Positions 42,399 through 51,648 are shown, counted from the stretch's first letter. The stretch is 64,000 nucleotides of DNA from Butyrivibrio sp. (GCA_017615275.1 JAGAAO010000046.1:1-64000); one strand, 5' to 3'. Translations and numbers: made by a program. The notes: generated by a model not told the origin, from the letters alone.

Positions 42399-43811
42399 AT
42401 GTCCGGCAAAAAATTTGATTGGGTAGATTTCCTTAAAAAAGTTGCGGTTATAGCGCTTCCTGTTGCGCTTCAGAATCTTCTTACGACTACAGGCTCCATG
42501 GTGGATACCATGATGATAGCGTCAATAGGACAGATAGAAGTTGGCGCCGTGGGACTCTGCGCACAATTTTCATCCCTGATGTTCAGCGGATACTGGGGAT
42601 TTGTGGGCGGAGGAATGCTCTTTATCTCTCAGTTCTGGGGAAATAAAGACGAGGACGGAATCAACAGGTCCTATGGTCTTACTCTGTCCAGCATGATGGC
42701 GGTTGCAATTCTTTTTTGCATCATGGCGACCTGTTTTCCCGAGCTTGTTATGAAATTATATACCGATAAAGAGTCTATCAGACAGGTTGGAGTGCAATAT
42801 CTTAGGATTGCAGGTTTTGCGTATCCTCTTATGGTACTGTCAATGGCAATGGCGGTTATGCTTAGGTGTACGGAAAGAGTTCGCATCCCGCTTTATGGCT
42901 CTGTCGCTGCGGTTTCGACCAACATATTTCTTAACTGGGTACTCATCTTTGGGAATCTCGGAGCACCGAAGATGGGAGTAAGAGGAGCAGCACTTGCAAC
43001 AGTGATAGCACAGGCTGTGAGCATTGTCGTTATAGTCGCCTGCGCGATCGCAAACAGACATCCATATCTTCTTGCAATCCAAAGACATTTTAGATGGAAC
43101 GGAGAATTTCTGAGAGCATATTTTAAAAAGTGCGCTCCAATCATTGCAAATGAGGTGTTTCTTGGCGTCGCCAACATGGTAATAAACGTTGTGCTTGGAA
43201 GACAACCCGAAGAGGCTATTGCAGCGATTGCAGTATTTAGGACGCTTGAGGGACTTGTCATAGGATTTTTTGCAGGCTTTTCAAATGCATCATCAATTCT
43301 TGTGGGAAAAGAAGTTGGTTGCGGAAATATAGATACAGCCTACGCAAGAGCGTGGAGACTGGTATATATGTGTCAGGTTGTAATAGGAATTGTTGTTCTG
43401 TCCCTTATAGGGCTCCACACTCCGATACTTACTGTCATGAAGATGAACGGCGAGAGCTTCAGGATTGCCTTTGGCTTTATATGCATATTTGCCGTTGCTG
43501 CTTTTATACGAATGGGAAATTGGGCACAGAATGATACCTTTAGGGCGGCAGGAGATGCCACTTACGGAACTGTCTTGGAGATTGTGTTTATGTGGTTCAT
43601 GGTTCTTCCCATTGTCTGGGTAACCGGTATGATCTTAAAACTTCCGACACTTCTTGTGTTTGCGTGCTGCTACATAGATGAACCTATCAGATATGTGCTC
43701 ATGCAGATTCATCTGTATCGCGGCAAATGGATTAAGCCCGTTACTCCGGAAGGCAAGGCTGCTATGGTAGGTTGGAAGCCAAAATTGTGTGCAGGAAAGA
43801 AAAAAGAATAA
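42399..43811 (+). CDS. MATE-family efflux transporter
   Basis: A 470-residue MATE transporter with two six-helix halves (IALPVALQNLLTTTGSMVDTMMIA and CAPIIANEVFLGVANMVINVVLG). It is only distantly like the pump at 11119-12492, being closer to the NorM/VcrM-like clostridial group. The ATG at 42399 is chosen (AAGG upstream); a GTG at 42390 has poor spacing. Substrate unknown. Confidence 0.9.
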   Translation: MSGKKFDWVDFLKKVAVIALPVALQNLLTTTGSMVDTMMIASIGQIEVGAVGLCAQFSSLMFSGYWGFVGGGMLFISQFWGNKDEDGINRSYGLTLSSMMAVAILFCIMATCFPELVMKLYTDKESIRQVGVQYLRIAGFAYPLMVLSMAMAVMLRCTERVRIPLYGSVAAVSTNIFLNWVLIFGNLGAPKMGVRGAALATVIAQAVSIVVIVACAIANRHPYLLAIQRHFRWNGEFLRAYFKKCAPIIANEVFLGVANMVINVVLGRQPEEAIAAIAVFRTLEGLVIGFFAGFSNASSILVGKEVGCGNIDTAYARAWRLVYMCQVVIGIVVLSLIGLHTPILTVMKMNGESFRIAFGFICIFAVAAFIRMGNWAQNDTFRAAGDATYGTVLEIVFMWFMVLPIVWVTGMILKLPTLLVFACCYIDEPIRYVLMQIHLYRGKWIKPVTPEGKAAMVGWKPKLCAGKKKE

Positions 43812-43824
43812 TAGAAATATCAAG

Positions 43825-43862
43825 AGGAAACATCAGGCTTTGCTTGGTGTTTCTTCTTTTTA
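43825..43862 (+). terminator. Intrinsic terminator
   Basis: GAAACATCA / TGGTGTTTC (one G-T pair) with a loop containing GC...GC and a T-rich tail. Confidence 0.75.
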
Positions 43863-43884
43863 TTCTCGCGGGGTTAAATACCAT

Positions 43885-43915
43885 TCGCGCGCGAAAGAGT
43901 CGCAAGCGATTCTTT
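43885..43915. repeat. Second copy of the dispersed GC-rich hairpin
   Basis: TCGCGCGCGAAAGAGTCGC (43885-43903) matches 15214-15232 base for base and is followed by AAGCGATTCTTT, a hairpin with the same arms but one changed base. The upstream CTCGCGG and AATACC are also shared in weaker form. Confidence 0.7.
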
Positions 43916-44030
43916 GTATTATAACTGCGACTTATAACCACCTATAACCTATATCTTTTTTACATGGAACTTCTATGGCGATAGACTTATCTCATAAAGA
44001 GAAAAAACTTTTGACCTTATGGAGGGTAAC

Positions 44031-44654
44031 ATGAAAAAGATACTTGCATTTGGTGATTCAAATACATGGGGACTCATCCCCGGAACAACACCCTTTAAGA
44101 GATATCCCAGAAATGTAAGATGGACAGGGGTGCTTCAGAACAGACTTAGCGATGCAAAGGTTATAGAAGAAGGATTGTGCGGAAGAACTACGGTCTTTGA
44201 AGATGAGCACAGACCCGGAAGAAAAGGAATAAACTCATTAAACCAATATTTTGAAGGGCATGAATCTGTAGACTATGCAATTCTCATGCTTGGAACAAAT
44301 GATTGCAAGAGCTACTATCATGTGTCGGCGGACACCATCGGCGAAGGCATAGAGGAGTGCCTCGATGTACTTCTTAAACATCTTGAGCCGGAAAAGATAC
44401 TTCTCGTATCCCCTATAGCTCTTGGGGATGAAGTATGGAGACCTGACAAGGATCCCGATTTTGACAAGGAATCCGTTGTTGTAAGTAAGCAGTTAAAAGA
44501 TGTATATAAGACTGTAGCGGATTCCAGAGGTGTTCATTTCCTTGCGGCTGCAGATTATGTAACTGCAAGCGAAGTGGATAACGAGCACATGGATGGAGAT
44601 TCTCATAAAATTTTTGCGAACGTTGTATACGAGAGTTTGAAGGCAATAAGCTGA
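44031..44654 (+). CDS. SGNH/GDSL-family esterase
   Basis: A 207-residue cytoplasmic SGNH hydrolase. Block I is FGDSNTWG (Ser10), block III LGTNDCKSYY, and block V carries the Asp and His in DGDSHKIF. It resembles arylesterase/acyl-CoA-type hydrolases of this fold. GGAGGGT is the ribosome site for the ATG at 44031. It has no evident link to the sulfur genes that follow. Confidence 0.88.
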   Translation: MKKILAFGDSNTWGLIPGTTPFKRYPRNVRWTGVLQNRLSDAKVIEEGLCGRTTVFEDEHRPGRKGINSLNQYFEGHESVDYAILMLGTNDCKSYYHVSADTIGEGIEECLDVLLKHLEPEKILLVSPIALGDEVWRPDKDPDFDKESVVVSKQLKDVYKTVADSRGVHFLAAADYVTASEVDNEHMDGDSHKIFANVVYESLKAIS

Positions 44655-44681
44655 ATAATAATGCGTTTTGTGCACCAAACA

Positions 44682-44716
44682 CCTATTGACATACTATGTT
44701 GATGCATAGTATTATT
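44682..44716 (+). promoter_or_regulatory. cysK promoter with 8-base dyad between -35 and -10
   Basis: TTGACA (44687-44692), 18-base spacer, TATTAT (44711-44716). The spacer holds ATACTATG (44692-44699) and CATAGTAT (44706-44713), a perfect inverted repeat with a six-base centre, so a repressor there would block the polymerase. ACCTATTGAC (44682-44691) recurs at 54965-54974 before the second metY leader with the same -10 spacing. The Rrf2 protein at 54461 is the candidate. Confidence 0.6.
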
Positions 44717-44845
44717 TTGATAATTTTAGATTGCTAAAGCGCAAAAGTAACAAGGGTTTTAGCGGCGATTTACATAAATGTGTATTTTATAAAAAGTGTA
44801 AATGATCATATATATGACAATATAGAAACGGAGGAAATACAAAAA

Positions 44846-45778
44846 ATGGCGAATATTTATAAAGGCGCGTTGGGGCTTGTTGGAAATACCCCACTTGTAG
44901 AAGTTGTAAATATAGAAAAGGAGCTTTCACTTAAGGCGACGGTACTTGTTAAGCTTGAATATTTTAATCCCGCGGGAAGCGTAAAGGACAGAATTGCAAA
45001 AGCTATGATCGAAGACGCTGAGGCAAAGGGACTGTTAAAGGAAGGTTCGGTTATCATAGAGCCTACATCAGGTAACACAGGTATAGGTCTTGCTGCAATC
45101 GCTGCAGTAAAGGGATATCGTACTATTCTTACAATGCCCGAGACAATGAGTGTCGAGAGAAGAAGCATTCTTAAATCATACGGTGCAGAGATTGTTCTTA
45201 CAGAAGGACCTAAGGGAATGAAGGGGGCTATCGAGAAAGCGGAGGAATTTGCAAAAGAAATTCCTAATTCATATATTCCCGGGCAGTTTGTAAATCCTTC
45301 CAATCCGGCAGCGCACAAGGCAACAACAGGTCCTGAGATCTGGAAAGATACAGACGGGAAGGTTGATATATTCATAGCAGGTGTAGGCACAGGCGGAACT
45401 GTTACAGGAACCGGAGAGTATCTCAAAGAGCAGAATCCCAATATTAAAGTTGTAGCCCTTGAGCCTGCAGATTCACCTGTTTTGTCGGAAGGTAAAGCAG
45501 GAGCACACAAGATTCAGGGAATCGGTGCGGGATTTGTACCGGATGTTCTGAACACGGAAGTATACGATGAAGTTTTCAAGGCATCTAATGATGATGCTTT
45601 CGAAACTGCAAGACTTCTTGCAAGAAAAGAAGGAATATCAGTGGGAATCTCTTCGGGAGCGTCATTGTATGCAGCAATTGAATATGCCAAGAAACCCGAG
45701 AATGAAGGAAAAGTTATCGTAGCACTTCTTCCCGACAGTGGAGACAGATATTATTCCACAGCGCTCTTTACAAAATAA
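44846..45778 (+). CDS. cysK: Cysteine synthase (O-acetylserine sulfhydrylase)
   Basis: A 310-residue PLP enzyme that makes cysteine from O-acetylserine and sulfide. PAGSVKDRI carries the PLP Lys, TSGNTGIGLA the substrate loop, and GVGTGGTVTG the phosphate-binding loop; all are standard CysK. The ATG at 44846 has GGAGG nine bases upstream; the upstream in-frame GTG (44780) has none. It opens the sulfur island. Serine acetyltransferase, which supplies its substrate, is encoded at 51712. Confidence 0.96.
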   Translation: MANIYKGALGLVGNTPLVEVVNIEKELSLKATVLVKLEYFNPAGSVKDRIAKAMIEDAEAKGLLKEGSVIIEPTSGNTGIGLAAIAAVKGYRTILTMPETMSVERRSILKSYGAEIVLTEGPKGMKGAIEKAEEFAKEIPNSYIPGQFVNPSNPAAHKATTGPEIWKDTDGKVDIFIAGVGTGGTVTGTGEYLKEQNPNIKVVALEPADSPVLSEGKAGAHKIQGIGAGFVPDVLNTEVYDEVFKASNDDAFETARLLARKEGISVGISSGASLYAAIEYAKKPENEGKVIVALLPDSGDRYYSTALFTK

Positions 45779-45806
45779 AAAACTATTTTCCTAAGGAGAC
45801 GACTCT

Positions 45807-47054
45807 ATGGAGTTTAACACTAAGTTGTTACATGGAAGATCTATATCAAAGAATCCCGGGAAAGAGATATTACCGCCTGTTTCGCAGGTGACGGCCTTTC
45901 AATACGAGAGTATGGAGGAGCTTGAGAAAGTTTTTGCTCATAAGAGCATGGGATATGCATATTCCAGGATTGGAAATCCTACGCTTACAGCTTTTGAACA
46001 GAGAGTAAACGAACTCGAAGGAGGAGTTGGGGCAGTCAGTTGCAGCAGCGGAATGTCGGCGATCACAATTGCACTTCTTGCAGTCTGTAGCAGCGGTGAT
46101 GAAATAATCGTTGGAAGCGGATTGTACGGAGGGACGATTTCTCTTTTCCACGATCTGGAAAAGTTTGGTATACACACCATATTCGTTGATAAGCTGACCG
46201 CAGATTCGGTAAAAGAGCATCTCACAGACAAGACGAAGGTTGTTTTCGGTGAACTTATTTCCAACCCTTCGCTGAGAGTGCTTGATGTAGCTGAAGTTTC
46301 AAAAGTGGCACATGAGGCAGGTATTCCGCTTTTTGTGGATTCCACAACAGCGACACCGTATTTGGCAAGACCGCTTTCGCTGGGAGCAGATGTGGTGATC
46401 CATTCCACTTCCAAATACATAAACGGCGGAGGAAATTCCATCGGAGGAATCATTGTTGACGGAGGACGTTTTAGCTGGGATTTCGATAAGCATACAGCGC
46501 TTTCGGATTTTAGAAAATTTGGAAAAAGAGCTTTTCTTTTGAGACTTCGCACAGATATATGGGAGAATTTCGGCGGATGCATGGCTCCTGCCAATGCATA
46601 CCTCAGTTATATAGGGCTGGATACACTTGGGCTTAGGATGGAAAAAATATGCAGAAATACCGATGCGCTTGCAAAAGCCCTTGAAGGTATCTCAGGAATA
46701 GAGGTCTGTTATCTGACTCTGGACAGCCATCCCGATCACGGCTACGTAGAATCGGAACTTTCCGGATACGGAGGAGGAATACTTAATTTCAGAGCCGGTT
46801 CAAAAGAAAGAGCGTTTAAAATTATCAATTCTTTAAAGTATGCACTTATAGCAAGCAATATAGGTGATCTTAGAACTTTAGTAATACATCCTGCGTCAAC
46901 TCTTTACATTCATACAGGTAAAGAGGAAATGGAAGCCGCCGGTGTTTATGAGGACACTATAAGAGTAAGCGTCGGAATTGAGGACGCAGAGGACCTGATA
47001 GCAGATTTTAGGCAGGCTATCGAGAATGCAGATTTAAAAGATGAAAATGAATGA
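45807..47054 (+). CDS. Trans-sulfuration family PLP enzyme (MetY/O-acetylhomoserine sulfhydrylase-like)
   Basis: A 415-residue Cys/Met-metabolism enzyme. YSRIGNPTLTAFEQRVNELE is the PLP-phosphate region, FVDSTTATPYLARPL and HSTSKYINGGG hold the PLP aspartate and the Schiff-base Lys. It is nearer to O-acetylhomoserine sulfhydrylases than to cystathionine lyases because of the IGGIIVDGGRFSWDF segment, but lyase activity cannot be ruled out. It overlaps the JAMM gene by 14 bases, so its partner may be a carrier-bound sulfur donor. Confidence 0.85.
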   Translation: MEFNTKLLHGRSISKNPGKEILPPVSQVTAFQYESMEELEKVFAHKSMGYAYSRIGNPTLTAFEQRVNELEGGVGAVSCSSGMSAITIALLAVCSSGDEIIVGSGLYGGTISLFHDLEKFGIHTIFVDKLTADSVKEHLTDKTKVVFGELISNPSLRVLDVAEVSKVAHEAGIPLFVDSTTATPYLARPLSLGADVVIHSTSKYINGGGNSIGGIIVDGGRFSWDFDKHTALSDFRKFGKRAFLLRLRTDIWENFGGCMAPANAYLSYIGLDTLGLRMEKICRNTDALAKALEGISGIEVCYLTLDSHPDHGYVESELSGYGGGILNFRAGSKERAFKIINSLKYALIASNIGDLRTLVIHPASTLYIHTGKEEMEAAGVYEDTIRVSVGIEDAEDLIADFRQAIENADLKDENE

Positions 47055-47481
47055 AGAATTTATTCTTTTTAATGAGGCATACAGAGAAATAAAGCATCGC
47101 GCTTTAATGCAATATCCCAATGAAGCATGCGGACTGTTATTGAGTAGATGGAGCGATCATGCTATTGAGATTGCTTCAGTCGCAGACAACAAGGCAGATG
47201 GGGAAGAGAAAGCCGGTTATTTCAAAATCGACCCGATTCAGCTGTATGAGATGGAGCGGGAGATTGAGGAAAAAGGATATGAAGTTATTGGCTTTTTTCA
47301 TTCTCACCCTGACAAGCAGGCGGTTCTGTCTTATGCAGACAACAAAAATATGATTCCGGGAATGGTGTATATCATAGTTTCGGTTACAGAAGATACCGTA
47401 CACGATCTAAGAGGATACATGAAAGATACACCTGAAGGGGATGTTTACGAGATACGGATTGAGGAGGAATCCATATTATGA
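47041..47481 (+). CDS. JAMM/MPN+ metalloprotease (Mec/HcyD-like)
   Basis: A 146-residue zinc protease. The full motif is present: Glu28 in NEACGLL, then HSHP (His87, His89), Ser97 and Asp100 spaced exactly HxHx7Sx2D. Single-domain bacterial JAMM proteins of this kind cleave after the C-terminal glycine of ubiquitin-like sulfur carriers, either to mature them or to release the new amino acid (Mec in mycobacteria, HcyD in Wolinella). Here it overlaps both metY-like and the ubiquitin-like fusion gene, whose internal AGG site is the likely target. Confidence 0.9.
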   Translation: MKMNEEFILFNEAYREIKHRALMQYPNEACGLLLSRWSDHAIEIASVADNKADGEEKAGYFKIDPIQLYEMEREIEEKGYEVIGFFHSHPDKQAVLSYADNKNMIPGMVYIIVSVTEDTVHDLRGYMKDTPEGDVYEIRIEEESIL

Positions 47482-48935
47482 ATGTTTATATTTCGGCTAC
47501 GCTCCGAAACTTTTTTGGAAGAAATGCCAAGGTTTCGGTAACGGCAAGTACAGTCAGAGGCGTGCTTGATTTTTTGATAGATGAATATCCCGAATCAAAA
47601 AAGATAATTTTTGATGAGAGCGGAGAAATAAGAGATTTTATCAAAATATATATTGGTGATGAGGACAACACATCGAGTGATAAATGGGATCGTGCAATAC
47701 CACAAGATACAGAAGTATTGCTTCTTCCTGCTATAGCGGGAGGAGCACCGAATGACAGCATTATCTCAGATGAGAGAAGAAAAGAAGTTTCTTTTGATGA
47801 TTCGGAAGTAGAACGTTTTGGTAAGCATCTTTTGCTCAGAGAGATCGGTGTGAAGGGGCAGAAGAGAATAAAGGCCGCAAAGGTGGTCATCGCAGGTGCA
47901 GGTGCACTGGGATCTGCGGTTATACAGTATCTTGCGGCAGCAGGAGTGGGAACGATAAAGGTTGTAGATTTTGATGAGGTCTTTTTGGAGAATCTTCAAA
48001 ATCAGGTAATACACACGACAAGAGATCTTAAGAGGCCCAAGGTTGCATCCGCAAGAGATACGGTAAGAAACATTAATAGAAGTATTATTTTTGAAGCTGA
48101 GAATGCAAGGCTCGACAGCGAAAATATTATTGATATCATCTCGGGCTACGATCTTGTAATTGATTGCACAGACAACTACAAAGCCAGATATCTTATAAAC
48201 GATGCCTGTGCATTTTGTGCCATTCCGCTTGTGTTTGGAGCAATTTATCAGTATGAGGGACAGGTGGGAATATTTAACCTTAACGGCGGACCGTGCTACA
48301 GATGTGCGTTTCCCGCACCTCCTCCGGCAGGTCTTGTACCTACATGTTCAGAGGGTGGCGCAATTAGCCCTCTTCCCGGAATTATAGGAAGTATTCAGGC
48401 TAACGAAGCACTTAAGTTGATAATAGGCATAGGAGAGCATCTTGACGGAAAGCTCCTTGTAGTGGACAGCCTTTATCTTCATACAAGAATAATCAATATA
48501 GAAAAAGACAGTAAATGTCCTTTATGCGGAGAACATCCGACTATTACGGGAGTGCAGGAATTTGATTACGATGATTTCTGCGGACTTAAAGAAAATCAGG
48601 AAGAAGCGGCAATTGAGGGCTTCACTCCGGAAGAGCTTGCAAAGCGCATAGAGGATCAGGATTCAATAACTATAGTGGATGTGCGTGAACCTCATGAAAG
48701 AGCAATACTCAGGTTCCCAAATGCGATAGTCATACCTATAGGTCAGCTTGTGCGTAGAATGAACGAGCTTAACCCGGATCAGGATACGATATTTATCTGT
48801 AAGCAGGGACAGAGAAGTATACTTGCGATCAATACATTAAGAGAAGCCGGATATACAGGACCACTCTATAACTTAAAGGGTGGACTTGATGCTATGAAGG
48901 ATATTGTCTTCTCACATGAAGGTGCATGGTTGTAA
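47478..48935 (+). CDS. Fusion of ubiquitin-like sulfur carrier, E1-like enzyme and rhodanese
   Basis: A 485-residue three-domain protein. Residues 1-89 are a MoaD/CysO-like beta-grasp domain ending in LLLPAIAGG (Gly88-Gly89). Residues about 108-370 are a ThiF/MoeB adenylating domain with the nucleotide loop GAGALGS, zinc cysteines in CYRC and CPLC, and the catalytic-region PTCSEGG. Residues about 385-485 are a rhodanese with active-site Cys in FICKQGQRS. Carrier, activator and sulfur donor are normally separate proteins. For thiocarboxylate to form, the chain must be cut after Gly89, presumably by the overlapping JAMM gene. Confidence 0.9.
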   Translation: MNVYISATLRNFFGRNAKVSVTASTVRGVLDFLIDEYPESKKIIFDESGEIRDFIKIYIGDEDNTSSDKWDRAIPQDTEVLLLPAIAGGAPNDSIISDERRKEVSFDDSEVERFGKHLLLREIGVKGQKRIKAAKVVIAGAGALGSAVIQYLAAAGVGTIKVVDFDEVFLENLQNQVIHTTRDLKRPKVASARDTVRNINRSIIFEAENARLDSENIIDIISGYDLVIDCTDNYKARYLINDACAFCAIPLVFGAIYQYEGQVGIFNLNGGPCYRCAFPAPPPAGLVPTCSEGGAISPLPGIIGSIQANEALKLIIGIGEHLDGKLLVVDSLYLHTRIINIEKDSKCPLCGEHPTITGVQEFDYDDFCGLKENQEEAAIEGFTPEELAKRIEDQDSITIVDVREPHERAILRFPNAIVIPIGQLVRRMNELNPDQDTIFICKQGQRSILAINTLREAGYTGPLYNLKGGLDAMKDIVFSHEGAWL

Positions 48936-49010
48936 TAGAAACATTATTACATCGCAATTAGGCCACACCGGCTTAATAATATACAAATACATAATAAATG
49001 GAGGAATGAT

Positions 49011-49970
49011 ATGGCAAACGAGAAAGTACAGGCAAAAGAAGGAATTAACGCTTTAAGTGCAAAAGCTGCTTATAATCTGGCCAATGTCACAAAGACAAAA
49101 CCCCAGTATGGAGCATTGACTCCCAAGTGGCTTACCAAATTCCTTGAGTTCAAGGGACTTGAAACAGGTATCTTTAGAGTAAACAAGGTTGTTGAAGGCG
49201 AGACACCGCTTGATGTTTTGTGCAGTCAGACAAAGAAGTCAGACATTATCCCCGATGGTTATGTAGAGTATCAGACAGAGCCACGTGAATATGTTCTGAA
49301 TTCAATTTCTACTATCATCAACGTTAACACTGCAGTTGAAGATGTTTACAGCGCTCCTTACGATCAGGTTCAGGAGCAGCTCAGTCTTGCTATCGATTCT
49401 TTGAGAGAGAGACAGGAGAGTCAGCTTATCAATAATGATGACTACGGTCTTCTCAAGAACGTTGCAGATTCACAGAGAATTCAGACCAGAAACGGTGCAC
49501 CTACTCCTGATGATTTTGATGAGCTTATCACAAAGGTATGGAAAGAACCTTCATTCTTCCTTGCTCATCCACGTGCGATCGCTGCATTTGAAAGAGAATG
49601 TACAAAGAGAGGTGTTCCGCCTGTAACTGTAAATATCGCAGGAGGCACATTCCTTTCATGGAGAGGAATTCCTATCATTCCTACAGATAAACTTCTTGTA
49701 GACGGACTCAAGAATCCTAAGTCACAGAGCGGAAAGACCAATATTCTTCTTGTTCGTACAGGAGAAGCTAAGAGAGGCGTAATCGGTCTGTTCCAAGCCG
49801 GTCTTAAGAATGAACATTCAAGAGGACTTTCTGTTCGTTTCAGAGGAATTGATGATAAGGGAGTTGCATCTTATCTTTTATCTTTATACTGCTCTGCAGC
49901 AATTCTTGCAGATGATGCTATTGCAGTATTGGAAGATGTAGAGGTAGGTGAGTACTATGACTACGATTGA
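49011..49970 (+). CDS. Family 2A encapsulin shell protein
   Basis: A 319-residue HK97-fold shell protein of the encapsulin Family 2A group, the sulfur-metabolism type typified by SrpI. It begins with the N-terminal arm typical of Family 2 (residues 1-60, NLANVTKTKPQYGALTPKWL), then the conserved RERQESQLINNDDYGLL, APTPDDFDELITKVWKEP and FFLAHPRAIAAFERECTKRG blocks, and ends with LSLYCSAAILADDAIAVLEDVEVG. No Family 2B cNMP-binding insertion is present. The next gene, whose start overlaps, encodes a cysteine desulfurase cargo, and serine acetyltransferase follows, which is the known Family 2A neighbourhood. Confidence 0.95.
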   Translation: MANEKVQAKEGINALSAKAAYNLANVTKTKPQYGALTPKWLTKFLEFKGLETGIFRVNKVVEGETPLDVLCSQTKKSDIIPDGYVEYQTEPREYVLNSISTIINVNTAVEDVYSAPYDQVQEQLSLAIDSLRERQESQLINNDDYGLLKNVADSQRIQTRNGAPTPDDFDELITKVWKEPSFFLAHPRAIAAFERECTKRGVPPVTVNIAGGTFLSWRGIPIIPTDKLLVDGLKNPKSQSGKTNILLVRTGEAKRGVIGLFQAGLKNEHSRGLSVRFRGIDDKGVASYLLSLYCSAAILADDAIAVLEDVEVGEYYDYD

Positions 49971-51642
49971 GAGCTTGGCAGGAGTACCAAGCGCGGCTGA
50001 ACTGAATGCTTTGGCTAACGAGCTCTTTCCGGATTTTACGGAAAGTGTATCTGCGGTGCCTGAACAGGGCGCTTCAGTTCCGGAGGTGAATGCTTCCGAA
50101 GAGACATTTGGATATGCAAACATTCCAAGTGCATCAGTCGGAGGTTTTGATTGGGAGCACCCCTTTGGATACGGCGGAGAATCTACCGATGAGTGGCTTA
50201 GAACTGTTGAGGGTGTGTCTGCACCCGAGGCGGAATTTTTGCCCGGTGAGGGAGATGTTTCTGCGGTAACGGATACCGGAAGCGTATCATATTCTCCTGT
50301 TGTAGTGTCACAAGCGCAGGCGAAGGAAGGTGACAGAAAGATTGATGCGCCCACTTCACTTGACGGAGACGGCGTTACCAAAAAAGAAGGAAATGATGCA
50401 CCATATTCATCTCGCGATGAGTCAATACGTATCGGTTCAAAAACGCTTGCACAGATCAGAAGTGATTTTCCGATCCTTTCGGAAAAGATTAATGGAAATA
50501 ATCTTGTGTGGCTTGATAACGGAGCTACTACGCAGAGACCAAAGGCAGTAATAGATCGCCTTACTTATTACTATGAACATGAAAATTCAAATGTTCACAG
50601 AGGTGCGCACACTCTTGCGGCAAGATCTACAGATGCCTACGAAGGTGCAAGAGATATTGTCAGAGATTTCATAGGAGCTTCTTCGTCTGAAGAGATAGTT
50701 TTTGTAAGAGGTACGACGGAAGCAATAAACCTGGTTGCCAATGCTTACGTAAAGCCTATACTTGAGCCCGGAGATGAGATAATTGTTTCTATTCTTGAAC
50801 ATCACGCAAACATTGTTCCTTGGCAGCTGATAGCACAGCAGACAGGAGCGGTGATAAAGGTTATTCCCTGTGATGAATCGGGACAGTTAAAGCTTCATGA
50901 GTATGAAAAGCTGTTTACTACAAAGACTAAATTTGTATCTGTGACACATGTATCAAATGTTCTCGGCACGGTTACACCTGTTGCGGAGCTCATTGCCATT
51001 GCTCACAGACATGGAGTTCGCATACTTATAGACGGTGCGCAGTCCGTAGCGCATATACCCGTAAACGTTACTGCGCTTGATGCAGATTTCTTTGTTTTTT
51101 CCGGACACAAGATATTTGCTCCTACGGGTATCGGTGTTGTATACGGAAAAAAAGAGCTTCTTGAAGCAGCGCAGCCATATCACGGCGGTGGAAATATGAT
51201 CGCTGATGTTACATTTGAGCGCACGATATATAATCCCATTCCCAATAAGTTTGAAGCAGGTACGGGAAGTATTGCTGATGCTGTGGGACTTGGAGCAGCG
51301 CTTAATTATCTTTCTGAGATCGGAATGCCCTGCATATACAGATGGGAGCATGAACTTCTTCAGTATGCAATGAAAGAAATGAAGAATATTAAGGGACTGC
51401 ATCTTATCGGAACAGCACTTAACAAGGCTTCCGTGCTTTCATTTAAACTTGACGGTTATTCGGACGAAGAGGTCGGAAATCGCCTCAATTCATACGGTAT
51501 AGCTGTTCGTACAGGTCATCATTGTGCACAGCCTGTCCTTAGACACTTTGGATACGAGGGATCCGTAAGACCGACACTTGCACTATACAATTCACCTGAC
51601 GATATTGATGCTTTGGTAAAAGTACTTAAGACATTTGCATAA
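49957..51642 (+). CDS. Encapsulated cysteine desulfurase with long N-terminal cargo-loading region
   Basis: A 561-residue protein. Residues 1-165 are low in hydrophobicity, rich in Ser, Glu, Ala, Val and Gly, and predicted disordered; a short amphipathic stretch (SAAELNALANELFPDF, 12-27) and GGFDWEHPFGYGG (62-74) stand out. Residues 166-561 are a SufS-type desulfurase: PLP Lys385 in SGHKIFAPTG and catalytic Cys523 in RTGHHCAQP. It removes sulfur from cysteine as a persulfide. In Family 2A systems the disordered N-terminus loads the enzyme into the shell. The gene overlaps the shell gene by 14 bases. Confidence 0.93.
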   Translation: MTTIESLAGVPSAAELNALANELFPDFTESVSAVPEQGASVPEVNASEETFGYANIPSASVGGFDWEHPFGYGGESTDEWLRTVEGVSAPEAEFLPGEGDVSAVTDTGSVSYSPVVVSQAQAKEGDRKIDAPTSLDGDGVTKKEGNDAPYSSRDESIRIGSKTLAQIRSDFPILSEKINGNNLVWLDNGATTQRPKAVIDRLTYYYEHENSNVHRGAHTLAARSTDAYEGARDIVRDFIGASSSEEIVFVRGTTEAINLVANAYVKPILEPGDEIIVSILEHHANIVPWQLIAQQTGAVIKVIPCDESGQLKLHEYEKLFTTKTKFVSVTHVSNVLGTVTPVAELIAIAHRHGVRILIDGAQSVAHIPVNVTALDADFFVFSGHKIFAPTGIGVVYGKKELLEAAQPYHGGGNMIADVTFERTIYNPIPNKFEAGTGSIADAVGLGAALNYLSEIGMPCIYRWEHELLQYAMKEMKNIKGLHLIGTALNKASVLSFKLDGYSDEEVGNRLNSYGIAVRTGHHCAQPVLRHFGYEGSVRPTLALYNSPDDIDALVKVLKTFA

Positions 51643-51648
51643 GTTAAT

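Noticed and set aside
44778-44792. Four-residue mini-ORF (Met-Cys-Ile-Leu) in the cysK leader
   Set aside because: It has a Cys codon but no ribosome site, and such a short ORF is expected by chance; I do not count it as a leader peptide.
46000-46594. Long antisense ORFs in the sulfur genes
   Set aside because: They are opposite to strongly supported PLP-enzyme and E1 genes, without ribosome sites or recognisable domains.
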